A stretch of DNA of 8,663 nucleotides from an uncultured Acidimicrobiaceae bacterium (GCA_947258635.1 CAMYJM010000261.1:1-8663); one strand, 5' to 3'. Shown: positions 1 to 7,042, counted from the stretch's first letter. The notes: a model not told the origin generated them from the letters alone. Program-made: numbers and translations.

Positions 1-2149
1 CCTCGGTGTAGAGGAGGATCGAGAAGACCCCGTATTGCAGGAACCACCACTTGCGTTTCAAGCTGGGGTGACAGAGCCGGTAGGCGATGAGCACCCGACC
101 GGGACCCACCGATGTCGCAAAGATCGAGGTGGCGACGAATATCGGCACCACCCAATCGATCACGTCGCCGCGCACCCACCAGAAGAGGAGCAGCGGGAAG
201 ATCTGAAACGAGATCCAGGGATAGATCTCCCGCTGGAACAGCAGGGCGAAGACTCCAAACTTCTGACGGGAGTTGAAGTGGGGGAGTCGGAGCATCTGCC
301 AGAGGTGGCGCAGCGAAACCTGCGTCCACCCCTGCGCCCATCGCAACCGCTGATTCCAGATCTGCCTGATCGTGGTCGTTGCCAACTCGCGACTGATCAG
401 ATCCGGATCGGAGGCTATCTGGCCGCCTGCTTCCAGCACCCGCATCGAAGCATCGATGTCTTCGGTGAGCATCGAGCCTCGCATCCGGGTCATGTGGAGC
501 GCCTCGGTCCTCCAATAGCCGTTCGACCCGCCGAAGATGCCGAACCCGTCTCGCATCCACCGGCCCGGGTGCGCCACGGCATAGATCGTCTCGAACTCGA
601 TGGCCACCATTCTCGCCAGGAACGTTTCATCCGGGTTGCGCACGAGGCAGTGGCCTTGGACGACGTCGTAGCCGTTCGACAACCACCGCCAGGCGCGATG
701 GAAGGAGTCCGGGTCCGGGTGATGGTCGGCGTCGAACACCCCGATGAAGTCACCCGTGGCTCGGGCTAGGGCCGCGTTGAGGTTCTGTGCCTTCGAGTTG
801 GAATTGGCCACCTTGAGGAGCAGGAGGTTCGGATGCCTATCGGCTATCGACTGCAGTTCTGCTTCAACCGGAAGATCGTGCGGCGTGTTGTAGGCGAGGA
901 TGACCTGCAGGCCCGCCTGGTAGTCGACCGTCATGAAGTGCTCGATCGTTTCCACGATCGTGGCCGCCTCGTTGGGCATGTATGCGCAGATGATTGCCGA
1001 AGCCGGTGGCTCGGCGGCGCCGGCGACGGGCGGTGCCCCCTCGTGCCGGCCGGCGAACAGGCCCTCGAGCCAGATCAGCACGGCAGTTGACACCAGGGCG
1101 ACGACGACTGAGAGGTAGACCGGCCACGACACGTCAAGTCCCAGAGTGTCGAGGATCAGGTAGATCAGGAAGGGGAGCACGACGCCCATGGCGAACGTCG
1201 ACAGGACCTGCAGCAGGTCGCGCGACGGATGATGGTCGGTCTTCTCGGTCTCTCCGCTCGGATCCGGCGGAAGCCAGCGGCGGGGCTGCAGGTCCTGGGT
1301 GCCTTCGGCCTCGGCTGCCGCCGCCGCGGCGTGGGCGAACACCGTCTCGCTCGACTCGACACGCTTGCTCTCGAACTCGGTGAAGCCGATCATCGGTACG
1401 GGGCGAATCGCCTGTCCCCGGGCTTGCGTCACCATCGAGGCGGCCCGCGTGGCCATCACCCGCAACCGGTTGGCCGCATCGCGGACCTTAACGTCCGGCA
1501 ACAAGATGGCGAGGTCGCCGACGCGGGAGGCGCCCACGATGTCGAGGGTCTCTGCCGATTCGCCCATGGCCGCCGCAATCGTCTCGAGGACTCGACGGCG
1601 TTCCCGGTCGCCAAGGGTGGCCTCGACGGCCTTCAGGCTGGGGATGTTCACAACGGCGAGCACTCCGCTGGCGCCTCCCCGCCTGGCTCGGTTCAATTCG
1701 CGTTCCACTTCGAAGGCGAAAGTCTCGACGTCCACCAGCTCATGCTGGCGGCGGCGGGCTTGTTCGGCCCGATCCAAGCGATTGGCGACGCGAGCGACGA
1801 GCTCGGCGTGGTCGAAGGGCTTGATGATGTAGTCGTCGGCGCCTGCATCAAACCCGTGAACGATGTCGCCGATCTGGTCGGACACGGTCAAGAACAGGAA
1901 CGGCGTGAAATCGTACCGATGGTCGCTGCGAACCACGTCGAGGAATTCCTCGCCGCTCACGCCGGGCATCGATCGGTCACAGATGACCAGGTCGAATTCG
2001 TTGTCTTCGAGCAACCGCAGTGCATCGTCCACTTCGACGGCGAGGACGTCGATTCCGGCGGCGCGCAGGACGCGAGTGATGACGGCGCGCAACACCCGGT
2101 CGTCGTCCACCGCGAGCACGCGGCGGCGAGTCGTCGGGGGCGCGCTCAT
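1..2149 (-). CDS. Receiver - degenerate GGDEF - membrane GT2 glycosyltransferase fusion (C-terminus outside window)
   Basis: Probably a membrane polysaccharide synthase with a built-in phosphorelay input. 716 residues are visible and the C-terminus is cut by the left edge. Residues 10-125 are a receiver with all canonical residues: acidic D15-D17, phospho-acceptor D58 (CDRSMPG), T88 and K110 (KPF). Residues 142-285 follow the GGDEF fold (NIPSLKAVEATLGD, then AILLPD), but GGDEF itself reads RVGDL at 209-213, so cyclase activity is not expected. Membrane helices lie near 317-337 and 341-363. Residues 384-625 are a family-2 glycosyltransferase with DAD at 473-475, TEDID at 562-566 and QRLRW at 600-604, the marks of processive synthases; more helices follow at 643-660, 664-690 and from 700. 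ATG at 2149 is chosen because the receiver starts about ten residues later; no Shine-Dalgarno is visible. The polymer made cannot be told from sequence. Confidence 0.9.
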   Translation of the reverse strand, partial: MSAPPTTRRRVLAVDDDRVLRAVITRVLRAAGIDVLAVEVDDALRLLEDNEFDLVICDRSMPGVSGEEFLDVVRSDHRYDFTPFLFLTVSDQIGDIVHGFDAGADDYIIKPFDHAELVARVANRLDRAEQARRRQHELVDVETFAFEVERELNRARRGGASGVLAVVNIPSLKAVEATLGDRERRRVLETIAAAMGESAETLDIVGASRVGDLAILLPDVKVRDAANRLRVMATRAASMVTQARGQAIRPVPMIGFTEFESKRVESSETVFAHAAAAAAEAEGTQDLQPRRWLPPDPSGETEKTDHHPSRDLLQVLSTFAMGVVLPFLIYLILDTLGLDVSWPVYLSVVVALVSTAVLIWLEGLFAGRHEGAPPVAGAAEPPASAIICAYMPNEAATIVETIEHFMTVDYQAGLQVILAYNTPHDLPVEAELQSIADRHPNLLLLKVANSNSKAQNLNAALARATGDFIGVFDADHHPDPDSFHRAWRWLSNGYDVVQGHCLVRNPDETFLARMVAIEFETIYAVAHPGRWMRDGFGIFGGSNGYWRTEALHMTRMRGSMLTEDIDASMRVLEAGGQIASDPDLISRELATTTIRQIWNQRLRWAQGWTQVSLRHLWQMLRLPHFNSRQKFGVFALLFQREIYPWISFQIFPLLLFWWVRGDVIDWVVPIFVATSIFATSVGPGRVLIAYRLCHPSLKRKWWFLQYGVFSILLYTE

Positions 2150-2209
2150 CGAATCGGCAGTCGTCCGGCCATCAGGAGTTGATCGGTCGAAACCGGCGGC
2201 GCCTACAGC

Positions 2210-2278
2210 CAATCGCAGCGGCGCAATCGTTTTGACTGAAGGGAGCAACGATTCGGCCGCACCGGCAATCGCCAATCG
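2210..2278 (+). repeat. Four direct CAATCG words in the divergent promoter region
   Basis: CAATCG occurs at 2210-2215, 2224-2229, 2266-2271 and 2273-2278. The offsets are 14, 42 and 7 bases, all multiples of seven. They lie 61-129 bp upstream of the receiver-GT2 start and could be a regulator binding array. The unit is short and the pattern could be chance. Confidence 0.3.
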
Positions 2279-2380
2279 TCGTGATGCCGTCAATGTGCAT
2301 CGAGAATGGACCGATCGATCCTAATATGCCCAGCGGCCTGCACACGAAGGCCCAAGCTGGCGCGAATCTGGAATCACTGC

Positions 2381-2395
2381 GGTCGACGGTCGACC
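2381..2395. repeat. 15-bp palindrome, candidate operator upstream of the AhpD-like gene
   Basis: The sequence is GGTCGAC-G-GTCGACC, perfect 7-bp arms around one central base. It can also be read as a tandem GGTCGAC repeat. It ends 71 bp before the ATG of the AhpD-like gene and fits a dimeric repressor or activator site. It has no T-tract, so it is not a terminator. Confidence 0.4.
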
Positions 2396-2456
2396 CGGTG
2401 GCCGGCTCGGTGTGACACATTGAGAGGCGAGCCTCCCGGCCGCGCCTCGACGAGAG

Positions 2457-2461
2457 AGGAG
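2457..2461 (+). promoter_or_regulatory. Shine-Dalgarno sequence of the AhpD-like gene
   Basis: AGGAG, inside GAGAGGAGA, lies five bases before the ATG at 2467 and fixes that start. It is the only clear ribosome binding site in the window. Confidence 0.8.
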
Positions 2462-2466
2462 ACTGT

Positions 2467-3000
2467 ATGTCGGTTTCGTATGTTGAACGAGAGCACGCCG
2501 ATGAACTGACCCACAGCTTCTACGATGACGCCGAGGAACGCTTTGAGATGCTGCTGAACATCTTCAAGGTTTTCGGGCACACGCCGAAGCTCGGCGCGAT
2601 CTTCACCGAGTCGGTGATGGAAATGCTTCAGGACGCCGAGCTGCCGTGGGTGACGAAGGAGCTGCTGATCCTGAAGGCGACCCACCGCAACGAATGCCAG
2701 TACTGCGTTGTCCAACACGAGGCCGTGTCGCAGCGACTTGGGATCAGCGCCGAGAAGATCGCGGCGCTCGATGTGGCCCTGCTCGATCTGACAGTGCAGA
2801 TAGGTGTCGACGCCAACCGGGTTCCGAAGAGCCTGTGGGACAGGTTGCACGAGCATTACTCAGAGGCGCAGCTCGTCGAGGCGGTCTACGTGATCACGCA
2901 GTACATCGCGATCAGCAAGTTCGGCGACGCGCTCGGCGTGGTACTAGAGCCCGTCTTTCTCGGCGGCGAACCGATCCTGCACGTGGACCATCCCGGCTGA
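2467..3000 (+). CDS. AhpD/carboxymuconolactone decarboxylase-like protein with CxxCxxxH redox motif
   Basis: 177-residue soluble, largely helical protein. ECQYCVVQH places C77, C80 and H84 in the CxxCxxxH arrangement with a preceding glutamate (E76), the catalytic signature of AhpD-like alkylhydroperoxidase proteins within the carboxymuconolactone decarboxylase superfamily. The preceding LPWVTKELLILKATHRN is the usual helix leading into that motif. Family members with both cysteines act as thiol-disulfide reductants or peroxidases, whereas true decarboxylases lack the pair, so a redox role is more likely. There is no signal peptide or membrane segment, so it should be cytoplasmic. A strong Shine-Dalgarno fixes the start. 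Its stop overlaps the start of the glutaredoxin-like gene, which suggests a dedicated electron donor. The exact substrate is unknown. Confidence 0.85.
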   Translation: MSVSYVEREHADELTHSFYDDAEERFEMLLNIFKVFGHTPKLGAIFTESVMEMLQDAELPWVTKELLILKATHRNECQYCVVQHEAVSQRLGISAEKIAALDVALLDLTVQIGVDANRVPKSLWDRLHEHYSEAQLVEAVYVITQYIAISKFGDALGVVLEPVFLGGEPILHVDHPG

Positions 3001-3278
3001 TGGTGGCGGGCCGCGACGAGCCTGACGCCGGCCCGGCGCCCCAGATCGAGATGTTCTCGGGGCCGGGTTGCGCCTACTGCGCCCAGGCTCGTGGATTGTT
3101 CGAAGCACGCGGATTGACCTTCGTCGAGTTTGACCTCACCGAGGCCGAGCACCGCGCCGAGTTCGCCAGGCGGCTGCCGCGCACCCGAGCACTCCCGCAG
3201 ATATTCATCGATGGCGAGCATATCGGCAGCTTCGAGGATCTCCAGTTGCTCGATGCCGATGGACGGCTGCATGGGTAA
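3000..3278 (+). CDS. Glutaredoxin-like thiol-disulfide oxidoreductase
   Basis: 92-residue protein, normal length for a single glutaredoxin domain. After about 14 Ala/Pro/Asp-rich residues, IEMFSGPGCAYCAQA carries the CxxC active site at C24 and C27 (CAYC rather than the classic CPYC). LPQIFIDG at 65-72 contains the conserved cis-proline (P66), and GSFEDLQLLDADG at 76-88 matches the glutathione-loop end of the family. It would reduce protein or low-molecular-weight disulfides in the cytoplasm. The natural partner thiol in an actinobacterium may be mycothiol rather than glutathione, which sequence cannot decide. ATG at 3000 shares its A with the upstream TGA, so translation is probably coupled to the AhpD-like gene and no separate Shine-Dalgarno is needed. 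It ends 19 bp from the convergent kinase gene. Confidence 0.88.
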   Translation: MVAGRDEPDAGPAPQIEMFSGPGCAYCAQARGLFEARGLTFVEFDLTEAEHRAEFARRLPRTRALPQIFIDGEHIGSFEDLQLLDADGRLHG

Positions 3279-3297
3279 TGGACGCGTGGCGGCGCGG

Positions 3298-5256
3298 TCA
3301 GCCCGTCGAGGCCTTGGCGCGGGGGACGGCCGGGCACGGCAGCTTCAACTCGAACCGGGTCCAGCCGTCCTGGCGTGAGTAGACGATGTCGCCGCCCATG
3401 AGGCGAGCCAGTTTCCGGGACACGGACAGCCCGAGACCCACCGACTTGGGTTGCTGGACGGCATTTGCCGACCTCTCATAGGAATCGAATATGCGTTCCG
3501 CGTCTGTGTCGGGTACTCCGTCACCGTTGTCGGACACGGCGATCCAGGCGGCACCTGCGGCCGCTCCCGCCTCGACGGTGACTCTTTCTCCGCCGTACCG
3601 AGCGGCGTTGGTCAGCAGATTCCGCAGTATCTGGCGGACGCGCAGCGGATCTCCCGTTGCCACGACGAGGTCGATCCCCTCCGGGCCCTTCACCTCGGCT
3701 CGGACGCCTGAACGGCCGGCGTTGGCGACCACCTCGCGGGCCTGCGTGAGGATGTCGAATTCCTGGATCTCGAGGCTCTGCATCCCCATCTCGGCCCGAC
3801 CGGCCACGAGGAGGTCTTCCACGATTCCCGCCAGCTCATGGCTCTGTTCCGCGATGAGCCGGATGAACTCCCGGGTCTCCGATTCGCTGTAAGCGTCGGG
3901 GGCCTGGCGCAACTCGTCGGCCAGGCCGGCGACCGCGGTCAGAGGCGTCCGCAGCTCGTGACTCACCGATGCGACGAACTCGTCCTTGGAGCGGACCAGC
4001 TCCTCGAGCTGCTCCTTGAGGGATGTGATCTGTGCCAGCGATTCGCCCAACCTGCCGTTCTCCAGCGACACCGCGACCTGGCCGGCGAGGGTTTCGACCA
4101 AGCCGACATCCTCAATGACAAACCGGGAAACGTCGTCTAGTCGGTTGGCCGTCATCAGGATGCCGACGACCTCGTTGCCGCTGTGCATCGGAGCGACGAT
4201 CGCCTGGTCGATCACCAGATGCTGGTCCGAGATTGGATGTCCCAACGGTCCGGCCAGCAGCCCGTTCCGGGCCGCTTTCGTGATCGTCGTGACTGAGTCG
4301 ATCTCGAGACTCGAGGCCGCCTCCATGACCCGAATCTGATCTCCGGGACCGATCGACGTTACGTATGCTTGGCTGCCGTCGATGGGGAAGAGGAAGGCTT
4401 CGGCATACTCGGCGTCGACCATGCTGCGGGCACTCGAGACGGCCGCGCTCAGCGCAGATTCGATCTGAGGGGAGGCATGGAGCGCTCTGGTCGCCTCGTA
4501 GAGGGAACCGAGACGGTCGCTTTCTTCGCGCTGGTTGACGTAGGCGCGGTAGGCGACATACAGAATCACAGGCGGCACGGCCGTCAGCCATGCCGCCGCC
4601 GGGAACTTCTTCAACAGCACGACGCCGATGAGGGCGGTCGCCGTGTTCATCACGGTGGCGAGTGAGGTGAGCGCCAGCACCTCGAAGGTTTCCTTGAACG
4701 AGAGCCGCCCCCCGGAGAGCCGGATCACCGAGTTGATCATGGCTTCGGCCGCTCCCAGCGCGACGAGAGCCGCGACGATGGCCGCGAGCCATCCGGATGG
4801 TCCTATCGGATCTCCCAACGCCGCGATCGGCCGAAACACGACGATCGCCAGCGACGTCTGCACCACGAACTGTCCGAGGTTGAATGCGAGCTTGACCGGC
4901 TGCTGGCGACGATGGATCAGCACGACGGCGTTGGCCGTGAACTGAGCCGAGATTGCGGCCAGCGGTGACGCAACGAACAGTGCAATGATCAGTGGTATCT
5001 CGCTCAGCGAGAAGGAATGGGCGTCCTTGCGGAAGCGGAGGTGGAACACGGCTCGCTCGGCCACTGCGAACAGGACGACGAGAGCCGGCCAGGGGATGGA
5101 GACGTCGGCAATGAGTGGGCGCCAGTCGGCAACGATCAGGGCGAGCGCGGCTCCCACGAGCCAGATAACGGCAACCAGGATCCAGACGCGTTGAACGCGT
5201 CGGCCCGACCGCTTAGCTTTGGCGCTCGGCGCGGAAGTCAGTTCCAACTCCTTCAC
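3298..5256 (-). CDS. Multi-pass membrane sensor histidine kinase with GAF domain
   Basis: 652 residues. An N-terminal membrane module (about 24-242) has roughly seven hydrophobic segments, including FSLSEIPLIIALF at 82-94, a style I associate with actinobacterial membrane signalling proteins. A GAF-like domain spans about 250-400, then a short coiled coil (402-424). The kinase core follows: H-box SHELRTPLT with phospho-acceptor H433, N-box RNLLTNAARYG (N546, N550), DNGDG at 576-580 and GLGL at 607-610; all key residues are present, so it should be active. The start is GTG at 5256. AAGGAG directly after that codon is coding sequence and too close to be its Shine-Dalgarno, and none is evident upstream. 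No classical response-regulator gene adjoins it; the nearest receiver is in the GT2 fusion at 1-2149, same strand. The signal sensed is unknown. Confidence 0.93.
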   Translation of the reverse strand: MKELELTSAPSAKAKRSGRRVQRVWILVAVIWLVGAALALIVADWRPLIADVSIPWPALVVLFAVAERAVFHLRFRKDAHSFSLSEIPLIIALFVASPLAAISAQFTANAVVLIHRRQQPVKLAFNLGQFVVQTSLAIVVFRPIAALGDPIGPSGWLAAIVAALVALGAAEAMINSVIRLSGGRLSFKETFEVLALTSLATVMNTATALIGVVLLKKFPAAAWLTAVPPVILYVAYRAYVNQREESDRLGSLYEATRALHASPQIESALSAAVSSARSMVDAEYAEAFLFPIDGSQAYVTSIGPGDQIRVMEAASSLEIDSVTTITKAARNGLLAGPLGHPISDQHLVIDQAIVAPMHSGNEVVGILMTANRLDDVSRFVIEDVGLVETLAGQVAVSLENGRLGESLAQITSLKEQLEELVRSKDEFVASVSHELRTPLTAVAGLADELRQAPDAYSESETREFIRLIAEQSHELAGIVEDLLVAGRAEMGMQSLEIQEFDILTQAREVVANAGRSGVRAEVKGPEGIDLVVATGDPLRVRQILRNLLTNAARYGGERVTVEAGAAAGAAWIAVSDNGDGVPDTDAERIFDSYERSANAVQQPKSVGLGLSVSRKLARLMGGDIVYSRQDGWTRFELKLPCPAVPRAKASTG

Positions 5257-5611
5257 GTTTCAAGGCGAATATCGGCACCCACCCAGACCCACTGAAGCCC
5301 GGAAAAGGCCGTCCTAGCTCAGGCGCAACTCACGTTGCCTCCACCGTGCTCGCCGGTTGCCTGCAACCGTGAGGAAAGCGACGCAATGACTAGCCAGCTC
5401 GCGCGCCGGATCAATGATTCTCGCTTCAAACCGGCGAGCCGTCGATGCCAGGGAAAAGCGACAAAGCTGAGGGCAAACTCCATGGGAAGGCACCAGTCCG
5501 ACGAGCCGGATCCGTCGCGGAGCCGATCGCCCTCGGTCTGAGTTAGGAGTAGCTTGCAGCCCGACCATCCGGAGGATTCCGGGCCCGCGTCTGTCGATCG
5601 GGGCGGCTCGA
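5257..5611. promoter_or_regulatory. Gene-free segment upstream of the histidine kinase, with clustered inverted repeats
   Basis: No open frame here looks like a protein. The segment separates the LCP stop from the kinase start, both on the minus strand, and is long for a gap between co-directional genes, so the kinase probably has its own promoter. Three inverted repeats cluster at 5325-5338, 5354-5369 and 5404-5436. The last has arms CGCCGG/CCGGCG around a loop of about 21 bases. No T-rich terminator follows the LCP stop and no convincing -35/-10 pair was found. Confidence 0.4.
5325..5369 (-). repeat. Two adjacent hairpins with interchangeable GCAAC/GTTGC arms
   Basis: GCAAC (5325-5329) pairs with GTTGC (5334-5338) across a 4-base loop. 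CGGTTGC (5354-5360) pairs with GCAACCG (5363-5369) across a 2-base loop. The 5-base cores are the same word, so the outer and inner arms could also pair crosswise. In a transcript of the minus strand these would sit 69-113 bases before the kinase start codon. Confidence 0.4.
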
Positions 5612-7036
5612 CTAGCTGCACGTCTCGTCGAGCGCTTCCAGGCCGAGTTCGGAGACCGCCACCGCGGCCGGGTTGGTGAGCGCCACCTGGACGTCGCGGC
5701 GGATTAGCTCGACGTCGGGAATGTCCTTGCCGCGTTCGTCTTGGCCCGCAACGTAAGTGGGCGGGATGAACCGGATCGTCGTGATCCGCTCGGTGTCGAC
5801 CTTGGGCAGCAGGTCGATGAAGTCGGGCAGACGCGAAATGGGAATGTCGGTGAGGAGGGTCGCTTCGAGCACCGATGCGATGCGCGGGTAGGCCCGCACC
5901 ATCTCGGCCGGGTTCGATTGCTTCACCAGTGCCTCGAGAACGCACCGCTGCCGGTTCATCCGGGCGTAGTCGTCGGCATGGCGGCGGATCCTGGCGTACG
6001 CCAAAGCGAAATGGCCGTCGAGCTTCTGGAGGCCCGGCTCGATTACGACTGATTCGATCGTGATCCCGTCCTCGTGGGGGTAGATCTCGTCCACGATACG
6101 GAACGGCACGTCCATCTCGACGCCGCCGAGCGCATCCACGATTCCGACGAAGCTGTCCAATGTCACCAGCACGTAGTAGTGGATGGGGATTCCGAGCAGT
6201 TCCCCGATCCCGCCCTTCACCGCGTTGACCTCCGGGGCTCCGGGACCGGGGAAAGCGTCCGGTCGCTGGGCACCTTCGATGTACAGATCGTTGAGCAGTT
6301 TGGGGAAACAGTTGCAGTCCCAGATTCCGTGGCCCGGCGGCAGCGGTACCCGCACGAAGTTGCGGGGCACGCTGAACATCGCAATGTCGCCGCTGGCTGG
6401 GTCGATGCTGACGACGATCATCGTGTCGGTGCGGATGCCGGTACGGCCCGCCCCGGCATCTCCGCCGAGCAGCAAGAGGTTGAGCCTGTCGAGGCCATCC
6501 CAGATCGCCCGCGGCGGTGGCCCGGCCGTCGTCGTGGCCGGCACCGTGATCGTCCCGCCGAGGACCGTCGCTCCCGATGTTGTCGATGGCGGATCGGACG
6601 CGGCCACGTCTTCGTCCTGGAATACCGTCGTTATCAGGTTGTACTGGACCGCGTCGTAGTAGCCGAAAACGACATGCGGGATGATCAGCGCGAGCAGAAC
6701 GCCAAGGCCCGCTGTCAATTGGGTTGAGGCGCGCTGGCGCGGGATGCCTCCCGCCAGGTAATAGGCATCCCGCGAGGCAATGAGGCGATAGGAGAAGACT
6801 CCGAGGTTGGCGAGCATCATCACCGCCAGGGCGCCGGGTCGGACCCAGTCCTTGGCGATCTCGAGCTCGCCGCGCAGGACGTAGACCAGGAGGGCCACGA
6901 CGAGAATGCCGTCGATGGCGATCATCACCCAACCGCGGCGCCGCGCCCCGGCGTAGATCTGCCCGGTTCCCGGAACGAGGGCTGACAGCAGGGCTGCTCG
7001 AAACGGCCGGAGTTGGCCCGGCGGGTTGACTTGCAC
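5612..7036 (-). CDS. LytR-CpsA-Psr (LCP) family cell-wall glycopolymer ligase
   Basis: 474 residues. LCP proteins transfer lipid-linked glycopolymers to peptidoglycan at the outer face of the membrane. The N-terminus has three or four hydrophobic segments (about 15-28, 35-54, 66-86, 107-128) and starts with ALVPGTGQIYAG, a PGxGQxYxG motif also seen in TM2-type membrane proteins; most LCP proteins have one helix. A Thr/Pro/Ala-rich linker (145-178) follows. The LCP domain spans about 185-372: NLLLLGGDAG, GIRTDTM (R202, D204), SVPRNF (R225), NAVKGGIGELLGIPIHYYV, DALGGVEMDVP, and ALAYARIRRHADDYARMNRQ (R349, R351, R359), covering the phosphate- and metal-binding residues of the family. Cysteines C241 and C243 lie inside the domain. 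The start is GTG at 7036; an in-frame TAG lies four codons upstream. TAGCAT six bases before it suggests leaderless expression. Confidence 0.92.
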   Translation of the reverse strand: MQVNPPGQLRPFRAALLSALVPGTGQIYAGARRRGWVMIAIDGILVVALLVYVLRGELEIAKDWVRPGALAVMMLANLGVFSYRLIASRDAYYLAGGIPRQRASTQLTAGLGVLLALIIPHVVFGYYDAVQYNLITTVFQDEDVAASDPPSTTSGATVLGGTITVPATTTAGPPPRAIWDGLDRLNLLLLGGDAGAGRTGIRTDTMIVVSIDPASGDIAMFSVPRNFVRVPLPPGHGIWDCNCFPKLLNDLYIEGAQRPDAFPGPGAPEVNAVKGGIGELLGIPIHYYVLVTLDSFVGIVDALGGVEMDVPFRIVDEIYPHEDGITIESVVIEPGLQKLDGHFALAYARIRRHADDYARMNRQRCVLEALVKQSNPAEMVRAYPRIASVLEATLLTDIPISRLPDFIDLLPKVDTERITTIRFIPPTYVAGQDERGKDIPDVELIRRDVQVALTNPAAVAVSELGLEALDETCS

Positions 7037-7042
7037 CCGGCG

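Larger units (their letters stand above)
2150..2466. promoter_or_regulatory. Divergent intergenic region between the receiver-GT2 gene and the AhpD-like gene
   Basis: This 317-bp stretch has no convincing gene and must hold the promoters of both flanking genes. Visible elements are four CAATCG words (2210-2278), a plus-strand TAATAT (2322-2327) that resembles a -10 box but lacks a good -35, and a 15-bp palindrome (2381-2395). On the minus strand TTGACG (2293-2288) could be a -35, but the hexamer 17 bp downstream (GATTGC) is a poor -10. Exact promoters cannot be assigned. Confidence 0.5.

Noticed and set aside
2146..2172. Eight-codon upstream frame (MAGRLPIR) whose TGA overlaps the receiver-GT2 ATG as ATGA
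   Set aside because: It has no Shine-Dalgarno or conservation evidence; an overlap of this kind can arise by chance over such a short span.
35..2182. Long plus-strand open frames opposite the receiver-GT2 gene
   Set aside because: They are antisense to a frame with clear domain motifs throughout, have no family signature and reflect GC-rich codon bias.
2322..2327. TAATAT as a definite -10 box for the AhpD-like gene
   Set aside because: It matches the consensus well but has no -35 at proper spacing and would give a leader of about 135 bases, so it is noted only as a possibility.
2411..2419. TGTGACACA mirror-like site resembling a CRP half-site
   Set aside because: The spacing is wrong for a CRP/FNR-type site and the 4-bp arms are too short to support.
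5360..5400. Words reminiscent of a c-di-GMP (GEMM) riboswitch on the plus strand (GGAAAGCGACGCAA)
   Set aside because: The stems do not form as required and there is no plus-strand gene downstream for it to control.
5319..6932. A 537-codon minus-strand frame overlapping the LCP gene
   Set aside because: Its product is an Arg/Pro/Gly-rich sequence without recognisable motifs, in a shifted frame of the well-supported LCP gene.
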